DNA of 64,000 nt from Talpa occidentalis (GCF_014898055.3 NW_023601543.1:62013782-62077781), one strand, 5' to 3'. Shown: positions 46,700-59,185, counted from the stretch's first letter. Numbers and translations: made by a program. The notes: a model not told the origin generated them from the sequence alone.

Positions 46700-47758
46700 T
46701 TACATATTTTAATTGTAATATTTTTATTGTTGTAATGTTGACTTACAACTTTGTATGTGATTTAGGGTAGAGTTCCCACCTCATTAGAATCATGTTATTA
46801 CATCACACCCACCACCAAGGTACCAATAGTCCTCCTCTAGAGTTCACTGGGTCCCTGCCCCAATTTGCTCTCCAACCTTCCCTTCTGGAAGCCTCAGTTC
46901 TGTAGTCAGATTTCTAGAGCTTGTTTTGTCTTGGTTTTGTCTGACCCTTTGTTTTGTTTCTCTATATTCCACATGAGTGAAATCATCCAGCATTTGTCTT
47001 TCTCATTCTGACTTATTTTGCTTAGTACAATCCCCTCCAGTTCTATCTGGGTTGTCATAAATAGCAATAGTTCATCTTTTTTTTTTCCCTAACCTAATAA
47101 CATTCCATTGTGCATATATACCACATCTTCTTAATCGACTCACCTGTTCTTGGGCACTTAAGTTGTTTCTATTACTTCGCTATTGTAATAGTGCTATAAT
47201 CAACATAGGAACAAATATAGCTCTTCAAATTAGTGGTTTTGAATTCTTTTGGAAGGTACCTAGGAGTGAGCTTGCTGGATAATATGGTAGATCTACTTCT
47301 AATATTTTGAGTAATCTCCATACTCTTTTCCATAGGGGCTGGACCAATCCAGTCCCCCAACCGTGTACAAGGATTCCTTTTTCTTCATACATTCACCAAC
47401 ACTTGTCTCTGTTCTTTTTGATATGGGTCATTCTCACTAGTGTGAATGGTATCTCAGTGTGGTTTTGTTTTATCTACATCAAACTAAAAAGCTTCTGCAC
47501 AGCAAAAGAAACTATCATTAAAAAAGGACACCCTACCAAATGGGAGAAATTTCTTGCACACCATACATCTCAAAAGGGGCTGATAGCCAAGATCATTCCA
47601 CAAGCTCATACAATGCAACAAAAAGGAAAAAAAAACTTAATCAAAATATGGGAAGAAGAGCTAAATAAACAACTCTCTAAAGAAAATATACAGATCGCTA
47701 GCAAACACAAGCAAAAGTGCTCATCATATATCATCAAAGAAATGCAAATAAAATATAT
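46700..47758 (-). mobile_element. Older L1 with a 5' inversion (twin priming)
   Basis: 46700-47473 is the L1 3'UTR and ORF2 C-terminus, antisense. At about 47474 the orientation flips: 'ctacatcaaactaaaaagc' starts a sense ORF2 piece running to about 47758, ending at 'gaaatgcaaataaaa'. That is the very point where the antisense part begins ('ggttttgttttat' read backwards). The two arms are therefore adjacent parts of one L1, one inverted. The 192-codon frame at 47307-47885 crosses the flip and is not a gene. Confidence 0.85.
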
Positions 47759-47759
47759 T

Positions 47760-48450
47760 TTGAATACTCTATCTGAAATGCTTTCTTATCTGAGTTTGGT
47801 CCTCTTGGATTCAATCCATAGTTGGGAATCATGTCAAAACTCCCATGTAAGCAGTAGTCATGAAGCATGTAGTGAAAGAAGATGATTTTAACTTCTGCCA
47901 AACTTTGCTCCAAATGACCCCTAGCTGAGACTATATATGGCTCAGGTTCACCAGCGTCTCTCTGGGAAGACCTCTTAACTGGAGCCTCCAATGTCACTCT
48001 AGAGGAAAAGAACACTTAAAAGGCAGAAGGGGAAAAGATTCACAAAAATCTGGGGGAAAAACCTCAAGTATGATGAATATTCAGCATTGGGAAGGCTTTG
48101 AAGTACAGCATCAGAAGAGGTATAAAGCATATGGAAAGTGAAGGCAAATGAAAAGGTTTGCCCTGAAATCAAATCATTTTGCATAGGCTGATTATCATCT
48201 CCACCAGAGCCTTAGTAATTGAGAACACCTCAGTTAGTGTTCCATTTATTAAAACAGCAAGAAAACAACCTGGATCCCAGTACCTATCTCCTCCTAAACT
48301 ACCAAATTTGCATCTGAGGGCAGAAAGGAGCCAGGGTTGTCCTGAGTTGGGTCAAGATGAGAAAGAAAGTTTCCTGGAGAGATTTCTCCTAACCCACATC
48401 CTACAGCAAGCTCTGAAACTCTAGGAGAGAAGCTCCTCCCTTTTCTCGCT
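47760..48450. other. Unassigned sequence
   Basis: No gene or repeat recognised. Confidence 0.35.
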
Positions 48451-48454
48451 AAGG

Positions 48455-48950
48455 CTTGTATTAGTCACCTGTCGCTTAAATAAAGCTATGTAAAAAATAA
48501 CCTAAAACTCAGTCACTTAAAATGAAAGTCATATATTTCTGACTCATTTTCTATAGACTGTTGTTGTGCTGGACTCTGCTGGGATTACCTAACCTTGGCT
48601 CCATGCTGTGAGTAGTTCAGATCTGTCCAAGTGTCTCCTCCATATGGGATCAGTGATTACCAAGGCCAGGTTCTTCTCATGAAAGTGGCAGAAGCCCAAG
48701 AGGGTCCAACAGAAACATGCAACACTTCTTAAGGCCTTGGCTTATAACTACACACTGAAACTTCTACCCACACTTCCTTTGTCAAAGAAAGTCACAAGGC
48801 AAAGCCCAACATCAACGATGTGGCAAAATATACTCTACTCATAATGGACCATAAGGGTAGGGAGGGAGAGAAGAATTATAAGCAAATGCAATCTGCCATG
48901 ATTGAGGACTCTACTCCATGGCATCCAATGCAAGCTTTCTGCTCCCTTGT
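48455..48950 (-). repeat. Old MER/MaLR-like repeat
   Basis: 'tattagtcacctgtcgctta', 'aaaactcagtcacttaaaatg', 'agaaagtcacaaggcaaagcc' and 'aatgcaatctgccatg' occur in the order of a common old mammalian repeat. Subfamily uncertain. Confidence 0.45.
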
Positions 48951-48964
48951 ATGAAATCTTTTAA

Positions 48965-49620
48965 GAAATTAACCCAAATATCTACGCACAGATGAATCGA
49001 TAAACAAAATATGGTATATACAGGGGCCTCCCTGGTGGTGCAGGTGGTTGAATGCCATGCTGTGAAGCTGTCCACAGCCTCTGCAGTGCCAGTTCAATCC
49101 CAGCCGGCTGGCAAAGGTTCCACATGGCGTGGCAGACCTCTCCTGTCTCGCCCGCTGCTCCCCTCAGCAGTGTATTTCATCAGTCTGCCTGTTCTGTTTC
49201 CTGCTCTGTCTCTGGTGAATCCTCTCACCCTCCAGCGAATCTGGCCTGTACCCTGGTTCTTGTATAAATAAATAAATAAATCTAAAAAAAAAACAAAATA
49301 TGGTATATACATAAAATGGAATATTATTCAGCCTTAAAAGGGAAGGAAATTATGATATTTGTTGCATACTACATGGATGAACCTTGAAAAAATTATGCTA
49401 AATAAAAATGCCAGATATAAAAGGACAAATCTGTATGATTATATTTATATGAGGTTCCTAGGATAGGCAAATTCACAGAAGGGGAGATTGGGAATGTACT
49501 GTTTAGTGGGTATAGTTTTTGTTTGGGATGATGAAAAAGTTATTGTGCAAATGTCAACAACATGCTGAATTGCACACATAAAAATTGATAAAATGCTAAA
49601 TTTATCACAATAAAGGAAGA
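48965..49620 (+). mobile_element. L1M 3' end (sense), split by a SINE
   Basis: 'acccaaatatctacgcacaga' lies left of the SINE. 'atggaatattattcagcctta', 'gaaccttgaaaaaattatgc' and 'tgctgaattgcacacataaa' lie right, ending 'tcacaataaag'. This is an old L1 3' end. Confidence 0.85.
49023..49290 (+). mobile_element. tRNA-derived SINE in an L1M
   Basis: Canonical head and body, tail 'tgtataaataaataaataaa'. Perfect 21-bp duplication at 49002-49022 and 49291-49311. Confidence 0.96.
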
Positions 49621-50045
49621 ATGTAAATAAGCATTGTTAACAATAAGCTCACAGGTGGATTGTTCTATTTTATCTTCATAACCATCTTGGGGAAAGATTC
49701 ATTCTCCACTTAGAAGGAGGCCAGATGCTGAAGGTGTCACTTGAAAAAATAGCCAAAACAGAGAGAGAAACCCACATTTCCCCCTTCACATCTAAAAAAA
49801 AAGGTCAGAGTTGGCAATGACTTGGAATTAAAGTGTACTTTAGTACCATTCAGCCCATAATTACCTGTCTGAGACATTCAGTGCTGCCTTGCCAATAAAG
49901 TTATGTTCCCTCAAGTGGTGTATGCTAATAGACTCTAGGTTGACCTACACAATTCAAGGATGTAGTCATTTTAAAGCTAATTCTAAATGCACTCTGTGTG
50001 TAGAGTCTTAAAAAGGAATTTTACTTCACATATAATGAGTTGAAT
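49620..50045. other. Mostly unassigned; weak MIR-like piece
   Basis: 'attttatcttcataaccatct' near 49665 recalls a MIR, but the match is weak. Nothing else recognised. Confidence 0.3.
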
Positions 50046-50061
50046 AAAAAACATTGTACTT

Positions 50062-50330
50062 GGGCCTCCCTGGTGGCACAAGGGGTTAAGTACCGCACTA
50101 TGAAGCAATCCGCAGCCTCTGCCACACGAGTTGGATCCCCGGCCAGCCAGGGAGCTACCCACATGGCGCAGCAGACCTCTCTTGTCTCGCCTGCTGCTCC
50201 CCTCAGCAGTGTATTTCAGTCAGTCTGTCTGTTCTGTTCCCCACTCTGTCTCTGGTGAATCCTCTCACCCCCCCTAATCTCTGGCCTGTACCCCAGTTCT
50301 TGTATGCATAAATAAATGAATCTTTAAAAG
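50062..50330 (+). mobile_element. tRNA-derived SINE, older subfamily
   Basis: Head 'gggcctccctggtggcacaag', body with 'cagcagtgtatttcagtcag', tail 'cagttcttgtatgcataaat'. Duplication 'aaacattgt(a/g)ctt' at 50049-50061 and 50331-50343. Confidence 0.95.
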
Positions 50331-50344
50331 AAACATTGTGCTTC

Positions 50345-51300
50345 ATTAATTTTAAGGATTCTTTTTCAAGTCATGAAGAAATTGTCATTTTCCTGAAGAA
50401 AGGGAGACTACCGTTGAATATTTCCCTTCACATTTCAGTACTGAAGTTACTAGCAAGCATTCTGCATTACCTTGTAGATTTCACCTTGCTGTGCTACCAA
50501 AAAAGCATCTTTAATAGCAGAAAATTGTCAGCGCTTGATGTTCTTGGGGTTGGTTCTGTAAATACTTCTCACTTAAAGGGCTCCTGTTTAATTTTGAGAG
50601 ACTATAATTCAACCAATTATTGTAAGTCTGCATTTAACAATAATTTTCTATACCCCTCTGCCACTGCTAGCACAAAGGAAATGGAAGAAATTCTCATGGA
50701 AAGGGGAAGGAAGAAAAGGAAATGATTAGCTATATTTCCAGATGAGCTTACACCTCATTCAGCCATCACTTGAGAGGTTTGTGCTAGGAGACAGCAGGGC
50801 AATCTTTCTATTAACTGTCTTTTTCATAACAGACACCGATGAAACATTAAGCTAATTCCCAAATACACTGTATTGCAGGTCTGAAAATTGAATGAGTGCT
50901 TTGTTATTCAGTTATACCAAGTAATATGCCAACAGATACCTGAACAACAGCATAGTCAGTGAATATCATGAATGAATTTTGATGCTATCTTATGAATGCC
51001 TGGAATAGATTTTATTTAGTATACTATATGAAAGAATGTCTTTCTCATTACAGACAGAGGTGCAGGTACTGATATCTTGATGCGATGATAAATGCTCTCT
51101 GCTCTCCTTACTTTCCATCTCCATCCTGCTTCTCTACTTAGATTGCAGCATAAAACCGCAAAGCATCTTGGAGTTTCCTCTCCATAATGACAAAATCAAT
51201 AAATTCTAGATATATCTATGGCTATCTTCAATGCAGTAGCTTAAACGCAAATGTTACAGAATGAGATAGAAGTTACATGGAGGAGGACAGGATAATAATA
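50345..51300. other. Unassigned, non-repetitive sequence
   Basis: No repeat signature. A 129-codon + frame (50336-50725) has no recognisable domain and ends in a basic run. Not supported as a gene. Confidence 0.35.
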
Positions 51301-51306
51301 TTTATT

Positions 51307-51615
51307 GGGCTTCCCTGGTGGCACAAGGGGTTAAGCACAGCACTATGAAGCTGTCCGCAGCCTCTGCAGCACAAGTTTGATCCCCAGCCAGCCAGGGAGC
51401 TGACTCACATGGCCAGCAGACTTCTCCTGTCTGGTCTGCTGCTCCCCTCAGCAGTGTATTTCAGTCAGTCTGCCTGTTCTGTTCTCCACTCTGTGACTGA
51501 TGAATCCTCTCACCCCCTGCACTGCTGGCCTGTACCCCAGTTCTTGTATGCATAAATAAATAAATCTTTAAAATCTTGTATGCAATAATAAATAAATCTT
51601 TAAAATCTTTAAATA
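51307..51615 (+). mobile_element. tRNA-derived SINE with a duplicated tail, inserted at a MIR edge
   Basis: Older-subfamily body. The tail unit 'cttgtatgcataaataaataaatctttaaaat' (here 51544 on, with small changes) is present twice, then a third partial. The imperfect 'atatttattg' (about 51297) and 'atctttattg' (about 51610) may be the duplication. Confidence 0.9.
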
Positions 51616-51860
51616 AATCTTTATTGAGTGTTTATTATGTCAGATACTGTTTTAAAATGTTTTCAAAGCTGTTTGGTCAGTGAATTTTCACATACCTTCA
51701 TAGAGGTAGCTACTATTCTTATCCCAATTGTATAAACAAAGAACCTGAAGTAGAGGGGTTAGGTAACTTGCCTAAGGCCTCAGAGTTACTGAACAACACA
51801 GCTGCCAGAAAGCAGACCTCAAAAGTCAAGAATCTTGCTCTAACATCCACACCTCATTCC
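51616..51860 (+). repeat. MIR SINE
   Basis: 'gtgtttattatgtcagatact', 'cttatcccaattgtataaac', 'gttaggtaacttgcctaag' and 'cacagctgccagaaagcag' give the MIR order. Confidence 0.8.
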
Positions 51861-52475
51861 TGTCTAGGAAGAAGAGGAGCATGGTATTCTGGGACTCTCC
51901 CACTTTCTCTGGGGAGTCATGAATCATAGCTTCATCTAACAGGAGAAATCATTACAGTCAGCATCTTCATACAATAATCCCCATTCCATCATAAGTCAGC
52001 ACTTTAGAACTGAGAAAGAAAGAAATAGAAAATTCTTAACTTTCTATGAAATGTAGGGAAACCCATGACTTTATTGGTGACTCTGTGGTCACCTAGCTTA
52101 AGAACATAGCTATCCCTTTTGGATATTAAATGAAATGGGGGAAACTTCAATAAAACCTCTGGTTTCTTAATGTTTTCATGACGTTTTTTAAATTCTCTAA
52201 CTTTTAAGTAACATTTCAGACTGAACATGAATATGAATAATAGCTATTTAATTTCTTCCATAGTCAATAATTCATTTGAGTCACTAAAAGTAGAGAAAAC
52301 TAAAATGGTTGACCAAAGAACAGAAAACTTCATAAAATAATTTTAACTATTAAACAGAGACTAAAAATAATTTTCAGTGGATTATAGATCTATAAGACTT
52401 CAAAATCCACAGTAATGAAACCTTCAATTCATACTACTCAAATTCAAATTCTAATCCATGTGAAACTATTTTAGT
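51860..52475. other. Unassigned sequence
   Basis: No gene or repeat recognised. Confidence 0.35.
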
Positions 52476-52491
52476 GTTATCATTATGGTTT

Positions 52492-52756
52492 TTTTGAAGA
52501 TTTATTTATTTATGCATACAAGAACTGGGGTACAGGCCAGAGGTGTGGGAGGGTGAGAGGATTCACCAGAGACAGAGTGGGGAACAGAACAGGCAGATCA
52601 ACTGAAATACACTGCTGAGGGGAGCAGTGGGCAAGTCAGGAGAGGTCTGCTGTGCCATATGGGTAGCTCCACTGGCTGGGGATCGAACTTGTGCTGCAGT
52701 GGCTGCGAGTAGCTTCATAGGTTGCGTCTTAACCCCTTGAGCCATCAGGGAGGCCC
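52492..52756 (-). mobile_element. tRNA-derived SINE, older subfamily (antisense)
   Basis: Tail 'agatttatttatttatgcat' at left, head 'ttgagccatcagggaggccc' at right. Duplication 'ttatcattatg' at 52478-52488 and 52758-52768. Confidence 0.94.
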
Positions 52757-52859
52757 ATTATCATTATGTTTTAAATAAAGATGGATGTTTTCATTTTTAT
52801 ATTTAAAGGCAGAAGAAAATTTTATATTTTTATAATATTTTAGTGGGAAGAGCTATAAT

Positions 52860-53135
52860 CATATTAATGTTGATTCTTATAATAACTAATATTTAATGAG
52901 CATTAATATGCCAGTTGTTGCACTAAACAGTGTACATAATTTGCACATACTTTGCATAAAAGTCTTTTGGAGGCAGCATTATCACATCTATTTTATATAT
53001 CAAGAAACAAAATGTTTGAAAAGTTGAGTCATTTTCTCCAAGGTCTTTGCAATAAGATCATGAAAAGAGACAGAATTCAAGCCCAAGATTATCTGACTCC
53101 AAAAATCCAGATATCCAGTGCTACACTATACTCTT
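52860..53135 (+). repeat. MIR SINE
   Basis: 'atttaatgagcattaatatgcc', 'tcacatctattttatatatc' and 'acagaattcaagcccaagatt' give MIR in order, diverged. Confidence 0.7.
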
Positions 53136-54515
53136 TCAAAAATCATAGGAGAAAGATGTGAAGAATCTGTCTAATAATATAGTATTTATAATACTCCTAA
53201 AGATCATTAACAAAGTTAAAAGAAAAATCACACACTAAAAAATATATACCTGAGACACATTTGTCAAAGAATCAATGTCCTTATTATATAAAGGGATTCT
53301 CACAAATCAAGAAGAAAAAAAAAAAAGTTGAAATGGCAAATACATTCCTGGAAAATTTTTCTCAATGAAAAACAAAAAAGCATATTATACTAATTTCTTT
53401 CTTTTATCTCATAAGCTTATCAAAGATTCCAAGAATTGATTAACAAGTGTTGCTAAGGATAAGAAATGAACATGACCATATACTGCTGTAATAATATATG
53501 GCACAGCTGTAAACATAACAGAAACACAATTGACTAAAATCTAGTTGACAATTTCAGCATCTCATTTCAAAAAATATGCTTCGTGTGAAAAAACCAGAAT
53601 ATGTCATACACACACACACACAGAGAGAGAGAGAAAGAGAGAGAGATAGAGTATGCTCCCAATTTGGAAAGACAAGAAAAAGCTATTTTTAAGTACAGAA
53701 AAATGCTGGAAGGATCTGTCAAAATGTTAATCAGTTCCTTATTGTGGGGTTAAAGGGATTACATGTTGTTATTTTAACCTGTATCTTTCAATACTATGTG
53801 ACTTTTTTGTATTATATATTAATTATATAGTTACTCACACACACATACACACACAAACCAATTTAATATAGCTACTGAGGCAAACATTCGTGATGGTAAC
53901 CATTCTTGGAGCTATTGATTCAAACTTATTCCACATTTTTTTTTCTTGCCCTCATATTTTGGTTGACAATGTGCCCAGTCTCAGGGATGAAAAACGATGG
54001 CTCCACACCAATGGAAATCACATTTCCTTTGGCTAGTTATGTCACCTAGTTCTTGCCAATGAAACAAAAAAGTTTGTTGATAACTTCAGGTTAACATTTG
54101 TCTCTAATAAAAAGAGAGTGGCAAATACAGAAAGCATTTTGGTTAGTCACAACTCCCCACCTGGTTTTTGCTTGGAATGCTGTTGTATGAGGGTGAGCTA
54201 TTTAGAGCTGTGACTACTGTATGAAAAGCATGAAAGAGGATGTCACTGACACACTGAAGAGGTAGAATGGAAAAGATAGGGGAAAAAAACAGCCCAGGTA
54301 TTCATAATATTTATGAGTCATTGAAACAAGTCTGAAACTCCTAACTTCCCAAATACATACTATGTAGATTAATCAAATGTCTGTATTGCTTAATACTCTG
54401 TGGTGGGGTGTTTTATTCCTTGCTACCAAATAAGTCTTGTTGCAATAGTTCAAGTAAAATATATAGAGACATGTAGGTGTTGACTACAAAAATACATACA
54501 GATCCCATTATTCCT
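53135..54515. other. Unassigned AT-rich sequence with microsatellites
   Basis: Contains (CA)n/(GA)n at 53608-53650 and a CA-rich run at 53834-53857. 53980-54280 may be an old LTR-like remnant but is not convincing. Confidence 0.4.
53608..53650 (+). repeat. (CA)n(GA)n compound microsatellite
   Basis: About 7 CA units pass directly into GA units with one interruption. Confidence 0.95.
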
Positions 54516-54519
54516 GTTT

Positions 54520-55490
54520 TCTCAAGAGTCTTGGTCTTATATTTTCTCTCTCTTATATATAAAACTTCTTCCACTCAACTGGATACTTCTCATCAACTTT
54601 AAATTCTCTTTCCCAAGCCTCCCTAAGTTGCATTTCCCTCTTCATACAAAAGGGATCCTTCAAAGTCAAGCTCTTTAAAAAGATTTCTTCTATCCAACAT
54701 CTCTATTTCTCAATTCTTATTCCCCAACCCATTCCAATTTATCTTCTGTCACCACCAGATGTAAATTATCATTTACATCTAAGTTCTATGAACTGTAACT
54801 CCTAAATGTTTCTCAAATATTGGCGTATCTTTTTATCTCCACCACTACCATTCTAACAAACCTATTATCTACTCTCAGCTGAACTATGCAATAAATTCTC
54901 AAATTATCTCCCTACATCCATTGTTGCATCTCCTCAATCTGTGTCCACACTGTAGCTAGTGTGACTTTACTTCAAACTCAATTCTGATAATATCACTCCC
55001 TTGCCTGAAACTCTTCAGTAGCTTTCCATTGCTCTTAGGATAAAGAATAAAAGTTTTGACATGGGGTATACACATAAAGTATATGTCCTGAATGCTATGC
55101 TACTTATCGTCTTGTTTTCCATCATGGTTTCTACCACCCTTTACACTTCTTAAGACCCTCATACCCACTCACCCACCCCAATCTCACTTTAACACAGAAC
55201 TCTAAAGCATGCCCTTCTACCGGAAATGCTCTTACATCTTCTCTTTGTGCAGGCAGCTACTACTCATCCTTCAAATTTCTGCTTAATCCTCTCTTTTCTG
55301 ACCTAATGCTCTAGTTTGGAACCCTGATGACAATTTTAGTAAGACACTGAAACACACACTCTTTATTGTCTTCATAACTGATGCCACTACACCTTGTCAT
55401 TTATGTTAACATAATCCTCTTCATTCATATATTGGGCCACTGTTTTTGGTAGCTGTTCCCCAGTTCCAGTGTGTGAATGTATTCTAGTAT
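54520..55490 (+). repeat. L2 LINE, long fragment
   Basis: In order: 'gctagtgtgactttacttca', 'atcactcccttgcctgaaac', 'gctttccattgctcttaggat', 'tactactcatccttcaaatt' and 'ctgacctaatgctctagttt'. This is the L2 ORF2 end and 3'UTR. The coding part has many stops. Confidence 0.75.
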
Positions 55491-55724
55491 ATACCAATCA
55501 TGTCAATTCTATTCTCCAGACCTGTGACTGAAACAGGGAATGCAGGTGAAGCAAAGGAGAAGTAAATAAGCTAGAGCGGTGAGTGGGCCTTCTTGGAAGG
55601 AACAAAATAGGATTCATCTCCGCCTATCTTTGAAAGATATAAAAGGATGTGATGCTTAAGAATGCTTTAGTCATTTTGTGATCGTGAGACGAAAATATAA
55701 ATAGCACTTTTGGTTGTGTGTTAT

Positions 55725-56220
55725 GTGGTAGGCTCAATTGTGTTCTAAATTCTATATTTCTCTGTAATGGGCATCCATAGCCTTGCCATACGCTGATGGT
55801 AAAAAGAGTGACTTTCCCTGTGCCATAATTTGGGCTTGTCATGTGTCTGTTTTTGGCCAGTGGGATGTTATCAGACTTGAGTAAAACAGAAGCCCAACAT
55901 GTTCTTTTGGGGGTTGGTTGACTCTTTTTCTCTCCAGTGATCCATCATGAAAAGACTATCATCACTGAGGTAGCTGCTTCCCCTTCTGCCTGGCACTAGA
56001 ATCAATCTATATGAAGTAGACCTAAGCTTAATCCATGCCCTAAATCAGAGTCATTTCTACCAGTTCACAGACCCACAAGCAACACAGAGCTGCTGCAGCT
56101 GGCCTGCAGAACTGTGATCATAAGTGCTTATTTTTGTAATAAGCTTCTGGGTGATCTTATATGGCGCATTACTGTAGCAATGGATGGCTGATATATCAGC
56201 AAAGGCATCCTAACTGTTGC
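55725..56220 (-). repeat. Old LTR/MaLR-like remnant
   Basis: Blocks 'gtttttggccagtgggatg', 'gagctgctgcagctggcctg', 'ttgtaataagcttctgggtg' and a terminal 'actgtagcaatggatggctga' fit the same old repeat class as 3655-4160 and 8570-9455. Confidence 0.45.
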
Positions 56221-56249
56221 AGACACTAGTTAAATAATCATATAATTAA

Positions 56250-56365
56250 ATACAATTCTCCCTCACTAGATTACAAGGTCCAGAGGACAACAATTGTTCC
56301 TATTTTTGTTCCGCATTGTATCCCAGCACCTAGCACAGCAGATTGCATAATAACTATTATAGAAT
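56250..56365 (+). repeat. L2 3' terminus
   Basis: 'ctagattacaaggtccagagg', 'gtatcccagcacctagcacag' and 'gcataataactatt' match the L2 end. Confidence 0.7.
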
Positions 56366-57505
56366 TAATATTATTAATGAGAAAGAAAGGCTGTAATAAT
56401 ATCCACCAAAAAATGTTAAAATCAGATGATAGGATAATAATCTTTTCATTCTTTCTGTGTTATAATAATATTTTTCTGTATTGCAATAATGATTTTGCAT
56501 AATAAGCATGCATTGCTTTTGTATTTAGGAATAAAAGCAAAAAAAAAAAAAACCACCAAGCTATTTCCACTATAGAAGAAAATATGTACTTATTTGGAAA
56601 GAAATACTATGATGGGTCAAACGAGCAGTCATTGGCATGACTTAAATCTACATATAGTTCCAAATTCAGAAGGCTGCAAATTCACACAAAGGAGGTGACT
56701 ATTGAGGTGTCAGGGCAGTAAATAAGGTCTCGGTTAGAGTAAGATTTAAGATCTGGCTGAGATACATTCTGATTTGCTTTGCTTTACTTCCTGGGATCAG
56801 AGAAATATGTCTGAAGTAAGCTGATAAAATTTGGCACAGAAATTTAGGGGGACAAGACCAAATGGAAATGCTAGTTAGCTGCTTGTTATCAATGATCTCT
56901 TTCCCTCCAGGTCATCTGACAAATTTAGAGCCAGAGATACCTGAAGACATTTCCCTCATCATAACTTCTCACCTTCCATTTCCAGAAAGCAATGTCCTTG
57001 CTTTCTGCCCTCATACTACACTCCAAGGTGGTGACTTTGCTCTCTTCTGAGGGCCCTTCAGGCTCCTCCTAATTTCACTTGGTTCCTATGATGACTGAAT
57101 CTCTTGGTTGAAGGATGCAGCAAGGAACTAGACTGCAGACAGTCACACAGATTATTCTTAAAAATAAAGCATTAGATAAAATTGGATTATTATTAAAAAT
57201 ATAGCATTGGTGTAAAGTAGTCTGTGTAAATTAAGAATGTGTACATTCACATGTTTCTGTTACGTTAGTGACAAGTATGTGGGCATATATTACACATCTC
57301 TGAGGGTGCTAATGGGAGAGAAGAATGAATGTGGGCACAGAGGATAAATGTTAGATGGAAGGAAGGAAGAGAAAAATGAGAGAGTGCACATTTGTAAGGA
57401 CAGAAAGCAGATTTCACCCTAAATGTTTTAGACGAAGGGATGATAATTAGGGGACTACCAAAAGTGATGTGGCGAGGGTGAAGATAAAAACACAAATGAT
57501 GGAAA
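56365..57505. other. Unassigned sequence
   Basis: About 1.1 kb without gene. A13 tract at 56539-56551. No repeat recognised. Confidence 0.4.
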
Positions 57506-57509
57506 AATG

Positions 57510-58416
57510 TATTGGTTTTCTATTGGTGCTTAACAAATTGCCACAAATTTAGTAACTCAAAACAATATAAATGTATTATTTATGGTTTGATAGGTCAGAA
57601 GACAAGAGTAGATTGCAATGGGCGAAAATCAAGGTGTCAGCAGGGCTACGTTTCTTCTAGATTCCTAGTTTGTAATCTCCTTTCTCCATCTTCAAAGCCA
57701 GCAATATTCCCCCCCGCATCCATTTTCCCCTTTCTTTCCCCCTGCCTCTTAACTTCAGAGCCCTCAGACATTTGTTGATGTTCACTGGATTTTGAAAGTG
57801 TTTTATGTTATGAAATTATCTGCTATGTAAATGTCCAGTGTTTGTTTTCATCATTCTGACTTACTCTGCTGCACACAATTTTTTCAAATTCCCTCCACTT
57901 TGTTGAAAAATGGCTACATTTGGTCCTTTTGTGGCTATTTAATACTCCACCTTTTTGATACAATTGTCCATCAATGGACATTTGGGCTGCTTCCATGTCC
58001 ATGCTATTGTAAATAATGCTGCTGTGAGCATTATGGAATATATAGGTTTTTACGCCAATGGTTTCCTATTCTTTGGATGTATGCCCAAGTGTGGGATTGC
58101 TGGGTTGTACAGTATTTACATTTTTAGTTGTTTAAGGTAAATCCAGATTGTTTTCCATAATAGTTGCACTAGTTCACATTCCCACCAATAGTATATCTGA
58201 CCCTGCTTCCAGTGTCACGTCTCTTTCTAACCACCATGTCTTTCAAGGATCCAGGTGATTATATTGGGTTCATCCAGATAATCTAGTATCATCTCCCTGT
58301 CTCAAGGTTCATAAACTTAATCACATCTGTAACATTCTTTTTACCATGTAAAGTAACATACAGGCTCCAGGGGCTAGTGTGTGGACATATTTGGGAGACC
58401 ATTATTCTGCGTACCC
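57510..58416 (-). repeat. Old MLT/MER-like LTR remnant split by an L1 piece
   Basis: The left half is 57510-57780 ('caaattgccacaaatttagta', 'tcaaggtgtcagcagggctac'). The right half is 58195-58416 ('ccaggtgattatattgggttc', 'agataatctagtatcatctcc', 'ggacatatttgggagaccat'). Both follow one old LTR-like repeat. Confidence 0.6.
57790..58195 (-). mobile_element. L1 ORF2 C-terminal fragment (antisense)
   Basis: 'tcattctgacttactctgctg', 'gatacaattgtccatcaatgg', 'gctattgtaaataatgctgc' and 'gcactagttcacattcccacc' are antisense L1 ORF2. Inserted in the LTR remnant. Confidence 0.8.
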
Positions 58417-58445
58417 CAAAAGTTAATAACAAAAAGCCATTAGTA

Positions 58446-58683
58446 CTAACAGTACAAAACACAACAAAACAAGACAAACAGACAATTATAAACCAGAGAC
58501 ATCCTGCAGGGGAGGAGGAGGGAGAGGGATCTGAGGGAGGGAGGGAGGAGCACAGGGGACTGAGGTGATGGTGCAAGGGTGCACTGATAAGGAAACTCTA
58601 TGGGGACTACACCTGAGGGGGTGGGGGGAGCAAATATTGTTTAAAAATGAACAATGATGTAAAAAATATATAATTAATTAATT
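58446..58683 (+). mobile_element. Short L1 3'UTR insertion, copy 2
   Basis: The same 3'UTR segment as 39217-39445 ('ttataaaccagagacatcctg', 'ggggactacacctga', 'aaaaatgaacaatgatgtaa'). Duplication 'aaaagccattag(t/c)ac' at 58432-58446 and 58685-58698. Both copies start at nearly the same L1 position. Confidence 0.88.
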
Positions 58684-58699
58684 TAAAAGCCATTAGCAC

Positions 58700-59185
58700 C
58701 CCTAGCGCTAAAGGAACAAGAGGGAGAAATAGTATTAGGAGGACCCCAGGGAAGCTGGAACCTAGGAACTACCTGTAGGGTTCTGCAGTAAGGAGGAGGG
58801 CAAACTTTGTTAGACACTGTTCAAAATAGCAAGCATATGGGGAAGAGGGGAGGATGGCCCAACCTCCCCCAACTTCACCCCATTCTATTGAGAGTATCTG
58901 GCATCGAGCAAAGATAACCAGAAACCAAGTAACAAAGAGATTTGTGTAATGGAGTATCTAGCGCTTGGCTTCCCACACAGGAGAAGGACAAATACCTGAT
59001 ATTAGTGGGGGTGGTGGTCGGGGGAGGGGGCCAGGGGAACAAATGCAGAACAATCAGAATATATGGCCCAAACTGGGAAGAATGATAGATTTAATTCTCT
59101 GCACTTGAGGTCAAACAAGGCAAATGGTCTTCTAGCAGTATCATATGCTATTTCAAAGTAAAATCAGATGTGTGGGATGAGAGAA
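58700..59185. other. Unassigned sequence
   Basis: Contains a G-rich stretch near 59005-59035. No gene recognised. Confidence 0.35.

Noticed and set aside
47307..47885. 192-codon open frame, + strand
   Set aside because: It crosses the junction of a twin-primed L1, joining antisense and sense L1 sequence, so it is a chance frame.
50336..50725. 129-codon open frame, + strand
   Set aside because: Starts in the SINE's 3' target duplication; no domain, no splice context, AT-rich composition like the surroundings.
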